From NCBI RefSeq assembly GCF_000403395.2, contig NZ_KE159657.1, positions 648,147 through 712,146 on the forward strand: a stretch of DNA of 64,000 bases, given 5' to 3'. The notes beneath the pieces were generated by a model. That model searched no databases. It was not told the origin of the DNA and saw only the letters and a program-made list of their open reading frames with translations. The translations under genes were made by a program, and so were the position numbers. Below, piece by piece: positions 1 to 8,826 of the stretch. Within the stretch, counting starts at the first letter, position 1. Every line of letters starts with the position of its first letter. Source of the DNA: Anaerotruncus sp. G3(2012) (GTDB lineage: Bacteria; Bacillota; Clostridia; Oscillospirales; Ruminococcaceae).

Positions 1-255
1 CGCTTCCAGAATCTTTTCCCAGATTCCCTTGTCACGCCACCGGCAGAACCGGCGGTGTACATTCTTCCAGTTCCCATACGTTTCCGGCAAGTCCCGCCAG
101 GGTGCTCCGGTGCGCAAAATCCAGAATACACCGTTGATAAACTGCCGCGTATCTCGGGCATTGCCTCCGCGCGTCCCTTTTTCGCCTATTGTGTTTGCTT
201 TGATTTTCTCCCACGCTCTGTCGCTTATATCATGTCGATGCTGTTCCCTCGCCAT
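1..255 (-). pseudogene. IS5-family transposase, N-terminal part (runs off the window edge)
   Basis: Minus-strand reading frame of 85 codons open to base 1, so the rest lies outside the window. The ATG at 255 has an AGGAGGG ribosome binding site 9 bases upstream. The product contains the block FWILRTGAPWRDLPETYGNW, typical of the N-terminal DUF4096 domain of IS5/IS1182-like DDE transposases, which cut and join DNA to move the element. A promoter-like pair lies just upstream (285-313). It may be an intact element continuing leftwards or a fragment. Only the N-terminal domain is visible, so no catalytic DDE residue can be checked. A related N-terminal fragment lies at 60039-60332. Confidence 0.75.
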
Positions 256-284
256 TTTTCTGCCCTCCTGCTACTTTGAGGACT

Positions 285-313
285 ATTATAGCACATTTCT
301 ATTGACGACACAA
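285..313 (-). promoter_or_regulatory. sigma-A-like promoter of the IS5 transposase
   Basis: On the minus strand TTGTGT and TATAAT are separated by exactly 17 bases, about 30 bases before the transposase start codon. Confidence 0.5.
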
Positions 314-355
314 CCTAATGTCGATATTTCAGAGAAAATCAAGCCCCACCAATGA

Positions 356-505
356 GAAAGACTCCCTTGGCGCTGGATAGTTGAACGCACCCTCTCCTGG
401 CTCAATCATTCCAGACGTCTCAGTAAAGATTATGAGATATCCGTCTCATCTGCTGAGACTATCGTCAAAATTTCTCATTTCCATACCTTGCTTAAACGCT
501 TATGA
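356..505 (+). pseudogene. IS5-family transposase, C-terminal fragment
   Basis: Plus-strand frame beginning after a stop at 353-355 and ending at TGA 503-505. It reads [20 protein letters not shown] followed by KDYE, the conserved end of IS5-family transposases around the catalytic glutamate (the E of VERT). No start codon or N-terminal part is present. It lies head to head with the N-terminal fragment at 1-255, so the two come from different copies. The bases from its stop codon to 516 closely match the right terminal repeat of the MITE-like repeats in this window. Confidence 0.7.
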
Positions 506-556
506 ATACAGCTTCTAACTCTGGCTGCGAAGTGCAGGGAGGGATAAATGCAAGAG

Positions 557-614
557 AAATCCCCCGAAGTGGATGTATCTCATATAGAAGATTCCACTTC
601 GGGAGATTTTTTAT
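557..614. terminator. Rho-independent terminator after the IS fragment and HTH gene
   Basis: A 17-base arm (557-573) pairs with 593-609 with one mismatch and is followed on the plus strand by TTTTTTATTTAT. It lies between the transposase fragment (plus) and the HTH gene (minus). The T-tract favours plus-strand use. Confidence 0.6.
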
Positions 615-650
615 TTATGAGCTTTTATAGTATGTAGAACATGTTTTATT

Positions 651-884
651 TTATTCGATTGATTCGTCCTCCTCCCGGAAGGTAAGAAAGTATTCCATAG
701 GCTTTTGGAATTCCTGACTGATTTTATAGAGAAGAGGGGCGGAAACGGAAGTATCTTCGCTTTTCAGATTTCGTATATGGCGTGCGGAGATATTCAGGCG
801 CTCTGCCAGCAGCTCCTGCTTCAGATTCGATTCCCTGATAACATTACCAAATTTCTTGTGATCAAATAACACAATTTTTCCCAT
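651..884 (-). CDS. small helix-turn-helix (XRE-like) regulator
   Basis: A 77-residue protein whose middle (about residues 20-60) reads like a Cro/CI-type helix-turn-helix: LKQELLAERLNISARHIRNL, followed by a second half resembling the end of such domains (LLYKISQEFQKPMEYFL). It would bind DNA as a dimer. The start is fixed by AGGAGG 8 bases before the ATG. No second domain is present. It stands alone between mobile-element debris, and such small XRE genes are common in integrated elements, so it may be a relic of one. Its target is unknown. Confidence 0.75.
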   Translation of the reverse strand: MGKIVLFDHKKFGNVIRESNLKQELLAERLNISARHIRNLKSEDTSVSAPLLYKISQEFQKPMEYFLTFREEDESIE

Positions 885-1070
885 GTTGAAAACCTCCTAT
901 TATATAGACTTGCAGCAGACAGGATAGTATCTATCTGCTTTCTATATTAAAAATAAAAGAGATTGGATATAATATACAGGAAATCGACTTCCAATTGTAG
1001 AATTTTGTCGTTTTTTCTGCAAAAATTATGCGTATAGAACATAATATGGCTGGCGTAATTCGTAAAAATA

Positions 1071-1099
1071 AAGAGCAGCCCGCATAATAGGCTGCTCTT
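1071..1099 (-). terminator. Rho-independent terminator (minus strand), second of two
   Basis: Perfect 10-base stem (AAGAGCAGCC / GGCTGCTCTT) with a 9-base loop. On the minus strand it runs into TTTATTTTTAC. It lies downstream of the decayed accessory genes at 1169-1620. Confidence 0.7.
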
Positions 1100-1120
1100 C
1101 AAACGGTGCTTGTGCAAAAA

Positions 1121-1146
1121 CAGTGCCAGGCAAATACCTGGCACTG
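1121..1146 (-). terminator. Rho-independent terminator (minus strand), first of two
   Basis: Perfect 10-base stem (CAGTGCCAGG / CCTGGCACTG) around a 6-base loop, followed on the minus strand by TTTTTG. With the hairpin at 1071-1099 it makes a tandem terminator. Confidence 0.75.
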
Positions 1147-1168
1147 CTCACAGATTTTCTTCCTCTTA

Positions 1169-1282
1169 TCAGGCTTGTTTCAGAGATTTTATGTCCTGCG
1201 AATGCCAGCTCACGATCTCTTTCAGGACTTCGGTGTCAGATTTGACATTGTTCAGAGTGATCTCTATTCGATCCAACAGCAA
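1169..1282 (-). pseudogene. fragment of a small mobile-element protein
   Basis: Minus-strand frame from a TTG at 1282 to TGA at 1169, 37 residues including EITLNNVKSDTEVLKEIVSW. It overlaps the end of the preceding small gene in another frame and lacks a convincing ribosome binding site. The regular composition suggests a coding remnant, perhaps a frameshifted continuation of its neighbour. I do not recognise a family. Confidence 0.3.
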
Positions 1283-1455
1283 TTAGCTTCGATGCCACCG
1301 TTCTCAAAGTAGATCTTTGCGAATGCAGCTTTTATGAAGTTTTCACACCATGCAACCTTGATTTCTTTCACTTCAGTTGCCTCCTTGTTTCGCCCTTCAA
1401 CTTGCAATCCTGATTGAGCTCCATCATAACCGTACCGTTCTTTGTTTCTTCGCAT
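1264..1455 (-). CDS. small hypothetical protein of mobile-element type, probably truncated
   Basis: A 63-residue frame starting at an ATG whose first base overlaps the stop codon of the upstream fragment (TAATG), a sign of translational coupling. The stretch IKVAWCENFIKAAFAKIYFE resembles, from memory, short accessory proteins of clostridial conjugative elements that continue for another 40 residues or so. Here the frame stops early after CCWIE, so it is probably decayed. Function unknown. Tandem terminators at 1071-1146 lie downstream. Confidence 0.4.
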   Translation of the reverse strand: MRRNKERYGYDGAQSGLQVEGRNKEATEVKEIKVAWCENFIKAAFAKIYFENGGIEANCCWIE

Positions 1456-1620
1456 TAAAAATCTTCCTCTTCGTCTTCTTCAATATCTGTTTCCTCAAAG
1501 CGGTGTTCATCAAAGCCGCCATAAGTGTAGCCGTTGTCAAAATCCATGTGGACTGGCATCTCATCGTCGAATTGCTCTAAAAAGTGAACCAGTTCACCAA
1601 CTGTCAGGAAGGAGGATGTA
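1455..1620 (-). pseudogene. decayed acidic small protein fragment
   Basis: The open minus-strand frame reads TVGELVHFLEQFDDEMPVHM, then DFDNGYTYGGFDEH and a very acidic end, stopping at 1455. The pattern (T-V-G-E-L, F-D-D-E-M-P-V) resembles small phage or conjugative-element proteins that begin with MTVGEL. Here that position is CTG and has no ribosome binding site, so the start seems lost. Its stop overlaps the start of the next small gene. Confidence 0.35.
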
Positions 1621-1793
1621 TCCCGCCGAGGGAGATGAAATTTTTGTGGAACGGGAAAACAATGTCCCCAAAGCTACCTGAAAATGGTGTATAATAACAG
1701 AATCACAAGTTTTGGGATCTGTTTTGCATCCAAAGCCTTGCTACATCGATGTCCGAGAGATGCGGAACCGATTCTTTCAGAGGAGGAATGAAA

Positions 1794-4700
1794 GTGAAAC
1801 GTAGGTTTCGTCTCCTGACGTTGATTTTGGCAACGATGTTCTGTATCTTTCTTGGAGGCTGTTGGGGAGCAAAAAGCAGGATTGAGATTGTCCCTGACCG
1901 GACCGAGGGCACCGATATCCTGCCGGATACTTCCTTCACTGTCCGGACAGAAGCGGATGTCACACCAGCGCAGCTCCGTGAACTGCTGCGATTTGAGCCG
2001 GGAAAGTCTTATCATGTAGAACAGCTGGAAGACGGTGGATTTTCGGTCAGACCGACCGGAGGCTTCGCGCCGGATAGTGAAGCAGCGGTGCGCTACGGCG
2101 ATCAGGTATTCCGGTTTCATGTGGCTAACCGTCTGACGGTACGCGCTTGCTTCCCGGCGGATGGGAGCGAACGGGTGCCGACCAACACCGGGATCGAGAT
2201 CCTATTCAACCAGCCTGAAGTGTCATTGCAGATGGTCGACCGGGCGGTGACAGTCGATCCGCCGGTTTCCCTGCGAATTGGCGGAGGCTGGGACAACGGA
2301 CGATTCAGTTTTTATCCGGAGGAAGACCTCAAGCCGGACACCCGCTACACGGTAACGGTCAATCCTCCGCTCACCTCTCAGAGCGGGGCCGAACTGGCGG
2401 AGCCGTTCCACTTTTCGTTTACTGCGGTATCTCCTCAACAGACGATGGCAGAACAGAAATTTCGTATCTCAGGTACGGCAACCAGCATCAACACGCTGAC
2501 CGACGAGCCGCCGTTCCTGGAGGTCTACCTCGATGAAGATGCGGTGATGGTAGAGGAGGAGCCGAAGGCCTCGGTAACCGTCTACCGATTTGATGGCTGG
2601 GAACCGTACTATGACCATCTGCTCGCGCTTCAGCAGGCTCAGAACAGATATTACAAGCAGGCTCCCTCCACACTGCTGCTCGATACAGATGGAATGGAAC
2701 AGGCAGCGCAATTTGAAGCCGCGTTGGTGCAGGGAAACTCCAACTGGGCGACAACCCGGCTGCTTCTCTTTCCAGAGCCGCTGCCGGAAGGCTGGTATCT
2801 TGCCGAGATCGGCCTTGAAGTTGACGGATTCCCGCTCAAGCGGCAGATTCTTGTGCAGTCAAGCGACCTTTCAGTCTTTTTTATGCGGATGTCGGACGAC
2901 TTAGTCCTTTGGCTCAACGACGCAGCTACCGGTGGTCCGGTGGCGGATGCATCGTTCGAGATGGCGGGCAGCTTTGCGGCGTCCGGGCGGACCGACGCAG
3001 ATGGTGTTCTGCACATTCCCGATGGACAGTTACAGCTGGAACGGGGCAGTACATGGGATGGGGTGATGAGCGGAGAAGAAAACAGCATCTTCCGGATCAC
3101 AGCGGGCGACCGGACGTTCATCGACGCGAGCTTTCTCTATTCGGATCAGACGGTCAAAACCACCGAATATGACCCGCGGGACTATTACAGCTATCTCTAC
3201 TGCGACCGACCGATCTACCGGACGACCGACACTGTCCGGGTATGGGGCGTTGTGCGTCCGCGCGACCCAGCGGTTGGGATGCCTGAGGAAGTGACGGTGC
3301 GGCTGCTGGATGGTGAGGCTGAACAGGCGGTCCAGCCTCAGAAAAACGGCACGTTTACCGCCTCGCTTTCGTTCTCCGGCCTGCGATCGAACGACTGGGG
3401 CTGGCTGGAGCTATGGCTTGGGGACACCTCCCTCTGCAACACTTCACTGCGGGTGGAGGATTTTGTCAAGCCGGTTTACACCACCGAAGCATATACCGAT
3501 CGGCCGATCTATCTTTCAGAAGAAAATCCATCCGTACAGGTGATCGTGGATGTGACCACCTTTGATGGGACGCCCGCCTCCAATCTGGCGGTGAATATCT
3601 CGGGCAACAGCGAAGGTATGGCAGATACTGACAGCGAAAATACCGTTGTCTTGACCGATGCACAGGGCCGGGCGGTCTCCAACAAGCTGATCCTTGCAGA
3701 CGAGAACAGTTGGAGACCGCAGAGCTACTATTATTCGGTTGAAAATGCGGACGCGGAGTCCGAGAGCTTTTCCTATTGGCAGTGGGTGCAGGTCATCCAC
3801 CGCGACCTGATGCTCCAACCGCGCAAGATTGCGGATGGTCAGGTGGAAGTTTCCGCCAATCGGATCGACCTTTCGCGGGTCACCTCGGCAGAACAGGCCG
3901 GTGACGTGGAACTGCTCCGGGGCGCGCCGGTGAGCTGTGAGGCGGAAGCGGAGATCCACCGGGTCTATTTTGAAGCGGAAAAGACCGGCTCCTACTACGA
4001 CCACATCAGCCATACCCGTAAGGACACGTTTGCCTACCAGCAGCGGGACGAGATCACCGAGACCCGCACGCTGCGGATTGTGAACGGGATTGGGATGCTG
4101 GATGGGCTTCCCAGCAAGGGGGAGAACGACTACTATTATCTACTTATGCGTGCGGTGGATTCCCATGGGAATCCGGTGGAGGAAACCTGTATGCTCACCA
4201 CCGGGGTTTACCGGTATCGGGATGAGGATGGGGAACACCGCTACCTGTTTGAGCGTCTGCCTGGCCCGGACACCGAAATCAAGGATTACTATCAGGCATG
4301 GCAGAACGAGTTCCAGGACGGGGAGACGGTAACCTTCCAGCTTTCGGACAACGACCAGCCGGTCGAGTCGATGACCGGACGGGTGCTCTATTCACTGGCA
4401 CAGAAGGAGTTCGGACAGCCGGTTGTCACCGACCAGAACCATATCACCCTGCCGTTCAGCGAATCACTGCTCCCGAGCTATGCGGTTGCCGGCGGCTATT
4501 TTGACGGGAAACATATCTATGCACTGCAAACCAATCAGATGCGGTTTGACCCGGCGCGGCGGGAGCTGGAAATCACCCTGACCCCGGACCAGGAGAGCTA
4601 CCAGCCGGGAGACCCGGTTGTGCTCGAAGCACGCGTGGTCAACAAGCAGACCGGGACGCCTGCCGGGAACGCAGCGGTCGCACTCGGTGTGGCGGATGAA

Positions 4701-6728
4701 GCAGTCTTTGCGATGCAGGAGCAGTATGTTAATCTTTTAGATGGCTACTACAGCTGGACAGATCATTATGCTTATGTGCAGACCTATACTTCCTACGAAC
4801 AGAAAAATTATGGAGGAGGTCACGAAAAGGGCGGCGGAGGTGGTCAGAATCCGCGGAAAGCGTTTGAGGACACCGCCTGGTTCGGTGCTGAAGAGACCGA
4901 CAGCGAAGGGAAGGCAACCTTCCGGTTCACTCTTCCGGATAACGTGACCAGCTGGCGTACGACGGCTCTTGCCCTGACCGATGATGGGCAGGCAGGCAAC
5001 ACCAGGTCGGCTGTTTCGGCAACACTGCCTTACTTCCTCAACCCGCTCGTCAATAGGACGCTGCTCGAGGGCGACGACCTCTCGGTCAGCCTGCGCAGCA
5101 CCGGAACGGGAATTGCGGCAGAGGACCCGGTCAGCTATACTGCCGAAGTCTTCCGTGCAGATGGGTCGGAAGCCGGGCTGGCTCCGGTAGAAGCAGAGGC
5201 CGCAGCAGGGGTCTATACCAATCTCCTGTTTGACGGGAAGTTGTCCGCAGGGGCATATTTTGTGCGGCTCTCCGGAAGCTGTGGGACGTATGCCGACGCG
5301 GTGGAGCTGCCATTTACAGTGGAGCGTACCGGGGTTGAAACTGCGCAGATCAGGCAGTTTGACCTGAAGGATGGGATTCAGATTGACGCCCTGCGTTACC
5401 CAGTAACCATCCAGTTCTACGATGGAGAAAACAAAACCCTCCATGAGGTTTGGAGCAACCTGCGCAGCTGGAGTGAAGGGATACGCACCGACCAGCAGCT
5501 CGTGCGTTATTATCTGGCGCGGGCACAGAAGGCGCAGGGCGCGGATTACAGCAAGGAGGATTTGGACGCGTTTGAGCTTGGCGGTTACTATGGGATGCTG
5601 TCGGTTCTTCCTCATATGGAGTTGGATGAATGGTTCACTCTGCGGGTCTATCTCGCATTTCCGGATCTGTTCAACCAGAAGGAATTTGCGCGCAACCTCA
5701 ATGACAGCGGATGCAGTCCTATGTCCTACTGTGCAATGCAGGCGCTGTCCGGTTTTTCCAATGCACGGATGGTGGAGGATTTCCTCAAGTCGGAGCACAA
5801 CCTCACGCTGACCGACCGGCTATACTTAGGATGTGTTCTAGCCGAGCTGGAAGAGACACAGGCAGCGAAAGAGCTGTATGACACACTGGTAACCCCTGCA
5901 TTGATTCCGTTTGAGGGGGTATCGGGTGAAAAGGCGCTTGCACTGGCTGCCCCGGAAGGGAGCGGCTTGCAACAGGTCGAATGCACCGCTGCGGCTTCGA
6001 TGCTCGCGTCCGCCCTGCATCTGCCGGATGCGGAAGGGCTGACACGGTACCTGTTGGAGAAAGGGTCGCCGTATGAGCCTTACCTGATTGAGCAGCTCTA
6101 CTATCTTGGGAAGTTCCGTTCCGCGGAGAAACGGACGGTTTCCTTCAGCTATCAGAAGGATGGTAAACGGGAAACGATCGATCTGAGCAATGGCGAACAG
6201 CGGTTTTTGAGTTTCACCAAGGAGCAGCTGGAGAAGGCAGCGTTCCAGGTGGAGTCGGGCTTGGTACAGGCGGATGTCTCCTACATCGGAGGCCCGGAGC
6301 AGCTCGATCCGTCCAGCCGCAGGATCGGGCTGACAAAAACGGTGGAGCCGGTCAACGGAACATTCGGCCAGGGGGAGTTGGTCAGGATCACATTGACCCC
6401 CGATTTCAGCGGGTTTGACCCGAACATTGGGGAGATCGACGTGGTGATCGATGACATGATCCCCGCCGGGATGCGGTATGAAAAGGCCCAGAACGATCCG
6501 CTTGATCTGGATGCCTCTGGCTGGCGTGGCTGGACGCTCGACCGGCGGGAGGAACAGAGGGTCCGATTCCGGGCCTATGGGAAATACTTCTTCAACCGGA
6601 TTTCTCCGATCGTCTATTACGCACGATGCGTCACCAATGGGACCTATACGGTGGAGAGCGCATATATAAACAGCCTCTATAACGACACCTGGGGGATGAG
6701 CGAGCGCTCCGAGGTGGAAATCTCATGA
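1794..6728 (+). CDS. alpha-2-macroglobulin-like surface lipoprotein
   Basis: A 1644-residue exported lipoprotein. The GTG at 1794 is preferred because AGGAGG lies 7 bases upstream; an ATG at 1788 is too close to it. The lipobox LGGC places the lipidated cysteine near residue 23. A string of beta-sandwich MG domains follows. A glycine-rich bait-like segment (GGGHEKGGGGG, about residues 1005-1020) comes directly before the A2M core (AWFGAEETDSEGKATFRFTL, LPDNVTSWR), and an alpha-helical domain and receptor-binding-like end complete it. I find no CxEQ thioester motif, so it resembles the thioester-less bacterial class (E. coli YfaS). Bacterial A2Ms are thought to trap attacking proteases at the cell surface. 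Its stop overlaps the start of the MEMO-family gene by 4 bases (ATGA). The next gene is also a lipoprotein, so a joint surface role is possible but unproven. Confidence 0.88.
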   Translation: MKRRFRLLTLILATMFCIFLGGCWGAKSRIEIVPDRTEGTDILPDTSFTVRTEADVTPAQLRELLRFEPGKSYHVEQLEDGGFSVRPTGGFAPDSEAAVRYGDQVFRFHVANRLTVRACFPADGSERVPTNTGIEILFNQPEVSLQMVDRAVTVDPPVSLRIGGGWDNGRFSFYPEEDLKPDTRYTVTVNPPLTSQSGAELAEPFHFSFTAVSPQQTMAEQKFRISGTATSINTLTDEPPFLEVYLDEDAVMVEEEPKASVTVYRFDGWEPYYDHLLALQQAQNRYYKQAPSTLLLDTDGMEQAAQFEAALVQGNSNWATTRLLLFPEPLPEGWYLAEIGLEVDGFPLKRQILVQSSDLSVFFMRMSDDLVLWLNDAATGGPVADASFEMAGSFAASGRTDADGVLHIPDGQLQLERGSTWDGVMSGEENSIFRITAGDRTFIDASFLYSDQTVKTTEYDPRDYYSYLYCDRPIYRTTDTVRVWGVVRPRDPAVGMPEEVTVRLLDGEAEQAVQPQKNGTFTASLSFSGLRSNDWGWLELWLGDTSLCNTSLRVEDFVKPVYTTEAYTDRPIYLSEENPSVQVIVDVTTFDGTPASNLAVNISGNSEGMADTDSENTVVLTDAQGRAVSNKLILADENSWRPQSYYYSVENADAESESFSYWQWVQVIHRDLMLQPRKIADGQVEVSANRIDLSRVTSAEQAGDVELLRGAPVSCEAEAEIHRVYFEAEKTGSYYDHISHTRKDTFAYQQRDEITETRTLRIVNGIGMLDGLPSKGENDYYYLLMRAVDSHGNPVEETCMLTTGVYRYRDEDGEHRYLFERLPGPDTEIKDYYQAWQNEFQDGETVTFQLSDNDQPVESMTGRVLYSLAQKEFGQPVVTDQNHITLPFSESLLPSYAVAGGYFDGKHIYALQTNQMRFDPARRELEITLTPDQESYQPGDPVVLEARVVNKQTGTPAGNAAVALGVADEAVFAMQEQYVNLLDGYYSWTDHYAYVQTYTSYEQKNYGGGHEKGGGGGQNPRKAFEDTAWFGAEETDSEGKATFRFTLPDNVTSWRTTALALTDDGQAGNTRSAVSATLPYFLNPLVNRTLLEGDDLSVSLRSTGTGIAAEDPVSYTAEVFRADGSEAGLAPVEAEAAAGVYTNLLFDGKLSAGAYFVRLSGSCGTYADAVELPFTVERTGVETAQIRQFDLKDGIQIDALRYPVTIQFYDGENKTLHEVWSNLRSWSEGIRTDQQLVRYYLARAQKAQGADYSKEDLDAFELGGYYGMLSVLPHMELDEWFTLRVYLAFPDLFNQKEFARNLNDSGCSPMSYCAMQALSGFSNARMVEDFLKSEHNLTLTDRLYLGCVLAELEETQAAKELYDTLVTPALIPFEGVSGEKALALAAPEGSGLQQVECTAAASMLASALHLPDAEGLTRYLLEKGSPYEPYLIEQLYYLGKFRSAEKRTVSFSYQKDGKRETIDLSNGEQRFLSFTKEQLEKAAFQVESGLVQADVSYIGGPEQLDPSSRRIGLTKTVEPVNGTFGQGELVRITLTPDFSGFDPNIGEIDVVIDDMIPAGMRYEKAQNDPLDLDASGWRGWTLDRREEQRVRFRAYGKYFFNRISPIVYYARCVTNGTYTVESAYINSLYNDTWGMSERSEVEIS

Positions 6729-7666
6729 GACGTCTGCTGGCGCTGCTGGCAGCCTTGTTGCTGGCGGGCTGTGGGGATGTATCTGAGCGCAATCCGCCTC
6801 AGGTTTCTGCCCTCGAAGGTCCCCCGGAACAGGCAGCATCAGGAGAGGCGAACCGTCCGATGCGCTATTTGCGCAGTCTTTACTATGATCCGGAATTGGT
6901 GCCCGGTGGGATTGCATCTCCAGAGCGATATACAGTGGAGGGGGAACTGGCCGGTGGACTGGTGCCCCATCATCTGCTGGCTTCTGACATGATAGCGGGC
7001 TTTTTCCGGATGGTGGGGGAGCAGCCTGACCAATTTAACCGGGTTTTGCTGCTCTCCCCGTCCCACTATCCCGAGCGATGCAGCAGTGATCTTGTGATCG
7101 CGGCCGCCGGATGGGACACCCCTTATGGAAGGGTGGAGCCGGATTTAGAGTCTGCCGCACACCTGCTCGAAAATCCGGCACTGGGAGTGTTGGATGACCC
7201 CGACGCAGTAGAGTATGACCATGGAGTAGCGGGACTGCTCCCGTTTGTCCGCCGTTACTTGCCCGAAGCAAAGCTAACCGCCTGCCTGCTCTCCAATCGT
7301 CTTTCCCAGGAGCGCCTATCCTTGTTCTGGGAGAGCGTGGAGGCGCTTTGCAGGGAGGGGGATGTCCTGCTGGTCGTATCGGCGGACTGCTCCCATTATC
7401 TGACGCCTGGGGAGTCAGCAGAACGGGACAGGGAAACTGCCTGTGCGATCGAACGTTGTGAGATCGGCCGGGTCCTTGGGTTCACCGACAGCAACGTCGA
7501 TTCCCCACAGTCGTTGAGCACGCTGCTCTATCTTGTGCAGGAACAGGAGCTGACAATGGTACGGCTCGGGCATTCCAGCTCCCCTGAGAAGCTGCCGCAT
7601 GCGGATGCCAATCCAATTTTTGAGGAGGGGATCACCACATACTTTGTCTATGCTGCGATCCGGTGA
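6725..7666 (+). CDS. MEMO-family (AmmeMemoRadiSam system B-like) lipoprotein
   Basis: A 313-residue protein with a signal peptide and lipobox (LAGC, Cys16). The body matches the MEMO1 family: VPHH (about 80), LSPSHY (about 112), YDHG (about 164) and SADCSHY (about 219) are the conserved His/Asp/Cys positions that form a metal site resembling extradiol dioxygenases and the human MEMO1 iron site. The biochemical role of bacterial members is unsettled. Most are cytoplasmic, so the lipoprotein signal is notable. Translation is probably coupled to the A2M gene through the ATGA overlap. A strong terminator follows at 7699-7737, making a two-gene operon. Confidence 0.8.
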   Translation: MRRLLALLAALLLAGCGDVSERNPPQVSALEGPPEQAASGEANRPMRYLRSLYYDPELVPGGIASPERYTVEGELAGGLVPHHLLASDMIAGFFRMVGEQPDQFNRVLLLSPSHYPERCSSDLVIAAAGWDTPYGRVEPDLESAAHLLENPALGVLDDPDAVEYDHGVAGLLPFVRRYLPEAKLTACLLSNRLSQERLSLFWESVEALCREGDVLLVVSADCSHYLTPGESAERDRETACAIERCEIGRVLGFTDSNVDSPQSLSTLLYLVQEQELTMVRLGHSSSPEKLPHADANPIFEEGITTYFVYAAIR

Positions 7667-7698
7667 AACGGCCTTTTTGGATGGTAACGATTTATAAA

Positions 7699-7737
7699 AA
7701 AGAGCCGGCGTGGGATGAAACCACGCCGGCTTTTTTA
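7699..7737 (+). terminator. Rho-independent terminator of the A2M-MEMO operon
   Basis: An 11-base perfect stem, AGCCGGCGTGG / CCACGCCGGCT, followed by TTTTTTATTTTT. Confidence 0.85.
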
Positions 7738-7830
7738 TTTTTCATGGGGTACGTTCACGGTCTCCTGATTCAGTCGACTTTACTGGTGAAAAAACGCAGC
7801 GAAACCTTGCACTCAAGGCTTCGCTGGGCG

Positions 7831-7859
7831 TTGAAGATTAGATCATTTCGTGGTACAAT
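7831..7859 (+). promoter_or_regulatory. sigma-A-like promoter of the deformylase gene
   Basis: TTGAAG, 17 bases, TACAAT, about 85 bases before the start codon. Confidence 0.6.
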
Positions 7860-7945
7860 GAAACCAGAGGCTCCAAATTGGCTGTGAAGCCCAATAAGAC
7901 CTGCGCACTTTAGCCTGAAAGCAGTAAAACGGGAGGAAAACAGCG

Positions 7946-8434
7946 ATGGTGCAACCCATTCTTTTGCTCGGCGACCCACGTTTATACGAGAACAGCAGCC
8001 CGGTCAGTCAGGAAGATTTACCTAATCTGCGGCGCACAGTAGAAGACCTACATGATACCCTGATGGCATTCCGTGAAAAATATCACGCAGGACGTGCGAT
8101 CGCCGCACCACAGATCGGGGTTCCGAAACGGCTGATCTATATGTATATTGACCGTCCGGTGGTATTCTTGAATCCAACACTCGAGTTCCCCGATCCAGAA
8201 CGGATGGAGCTTTTGGATGACTGTATGTCATTTCCCGGACTGCTCGTGAAGGTAGAGCGGTACCGGCGGTGTACAGTTCGATGCCGCGATCTTGATTGGA
8301 GAGAATGCCGTTTTACATTCGAGGATGATCTCTCCGAGCTGATCCAGCACGAGTACGACCATCTGGACGGCATCCTTGCGACCATGCGTGCGGTCGACAA
8401 AAGGTCGCTGTTTTTTAAGCCAGCATCCCGGTGA
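7946..8434 (+). CDS. def: peptide deformylase-like protein
   Basis: 162 residues, start set by GGGAGG 11 bases upstream. Peptide deformylase removes the N-formyl group from new proteins using a metal bound by one Cys and two His. All three motifs are present but diverged: GRAIAAPQIG (residues 49-58; usual G-h-G-h-A-A-P-Q), DDCMSFPG (91-98; usual EGCLS) with the metal Cys kept, and QHEYDHLDG (133-141) with the HExxH catalytic Glu. The metal site is therefore intact, while the second Gly of motif 1 is Ala and the Glu of motif 2 is Asp. It could be a second, specialised deformylase. It stands alone with its own promoter. Confidence 0.85.
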   Translation: MVQPILLLGDPRLYENSSPVSQEDLPNLRRTVEDLHDTLMAFREKYHAGRAIAAPQIGVPKRLIYMYIDRPVVFLNPTLEFPDPERMELLDDCMSFPGLLVKVERYRRCTVRCRDLDWRECRFTFEDDLSELIQHEYDHLDGILATMRAVDKRSLFFKPASR

Positions 8435-8826
8435 GCGTCTTCCGGACCCGCTCAAGGTCCTGATCGCAGAGGAGCGGCAGAAGTTCTGCGAGTGGTTCGG
8501 GCTCGAAATCCCACCAGCGCAGGCGCAGCAGCAGGTCGATTAACCCGTCATCGAACCGCTTGCGGATCGGATGGGCCGGATTTCCGCCTGCAATGGTATC
8601 TGGTTCGATATTGATGGAGACCGCCGACCGCGCTGCAATCATCGCCCCGTCCCCGATTCAGACGCCTGGTAGAATCAGGAATTCCCGTCCAAACCAGACG
8701 TCATTTCCAACCATTGTGTCCCCTTTTCTTGGAAGTTCGGAAAGATGCGGCGGTGTATTTTCCTCCCAGACACCGCCAAATACGTTGAATGGGTAGGTGG
8801 TGACACTGCCGGTGCGGTGATTTTTT
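8415..8826 (-). pseudogene. broken xenobiotic (Vat/CatB-type) acetyltransferase
   Basis: The minus-strand frame matches the C-terminal two thirds of streptogramin A/chloramphenicol acetyltransferases of the left-handed beta-helix class: NHRTGSVTTYPFNVFG, GNDVWFGREFLILPGV, IGDGAMIAARSAV, then AGGNPAHPIRKRF and RWWDFEPE. Two lesions are visible: an in-frame TGA between LPGV and IGDG at about 8660, and loss of the first 70 or so residues, including the usual active-site region, at a junction with the dispersed repeat at 8822-8945. The end overlaps the deformylase gene by 20 bases. An intact relative lies at 51037-51666. Confidence 0.75.

Noticed and set aside
4737-5798. 353-codon minus-strand open frame inside the macroglobulin gene
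   Set aside because: It is antisense to a well-supported coding region, has no ribosome binding site and no family features; GC-rich antisense frames of this size arise by chance.
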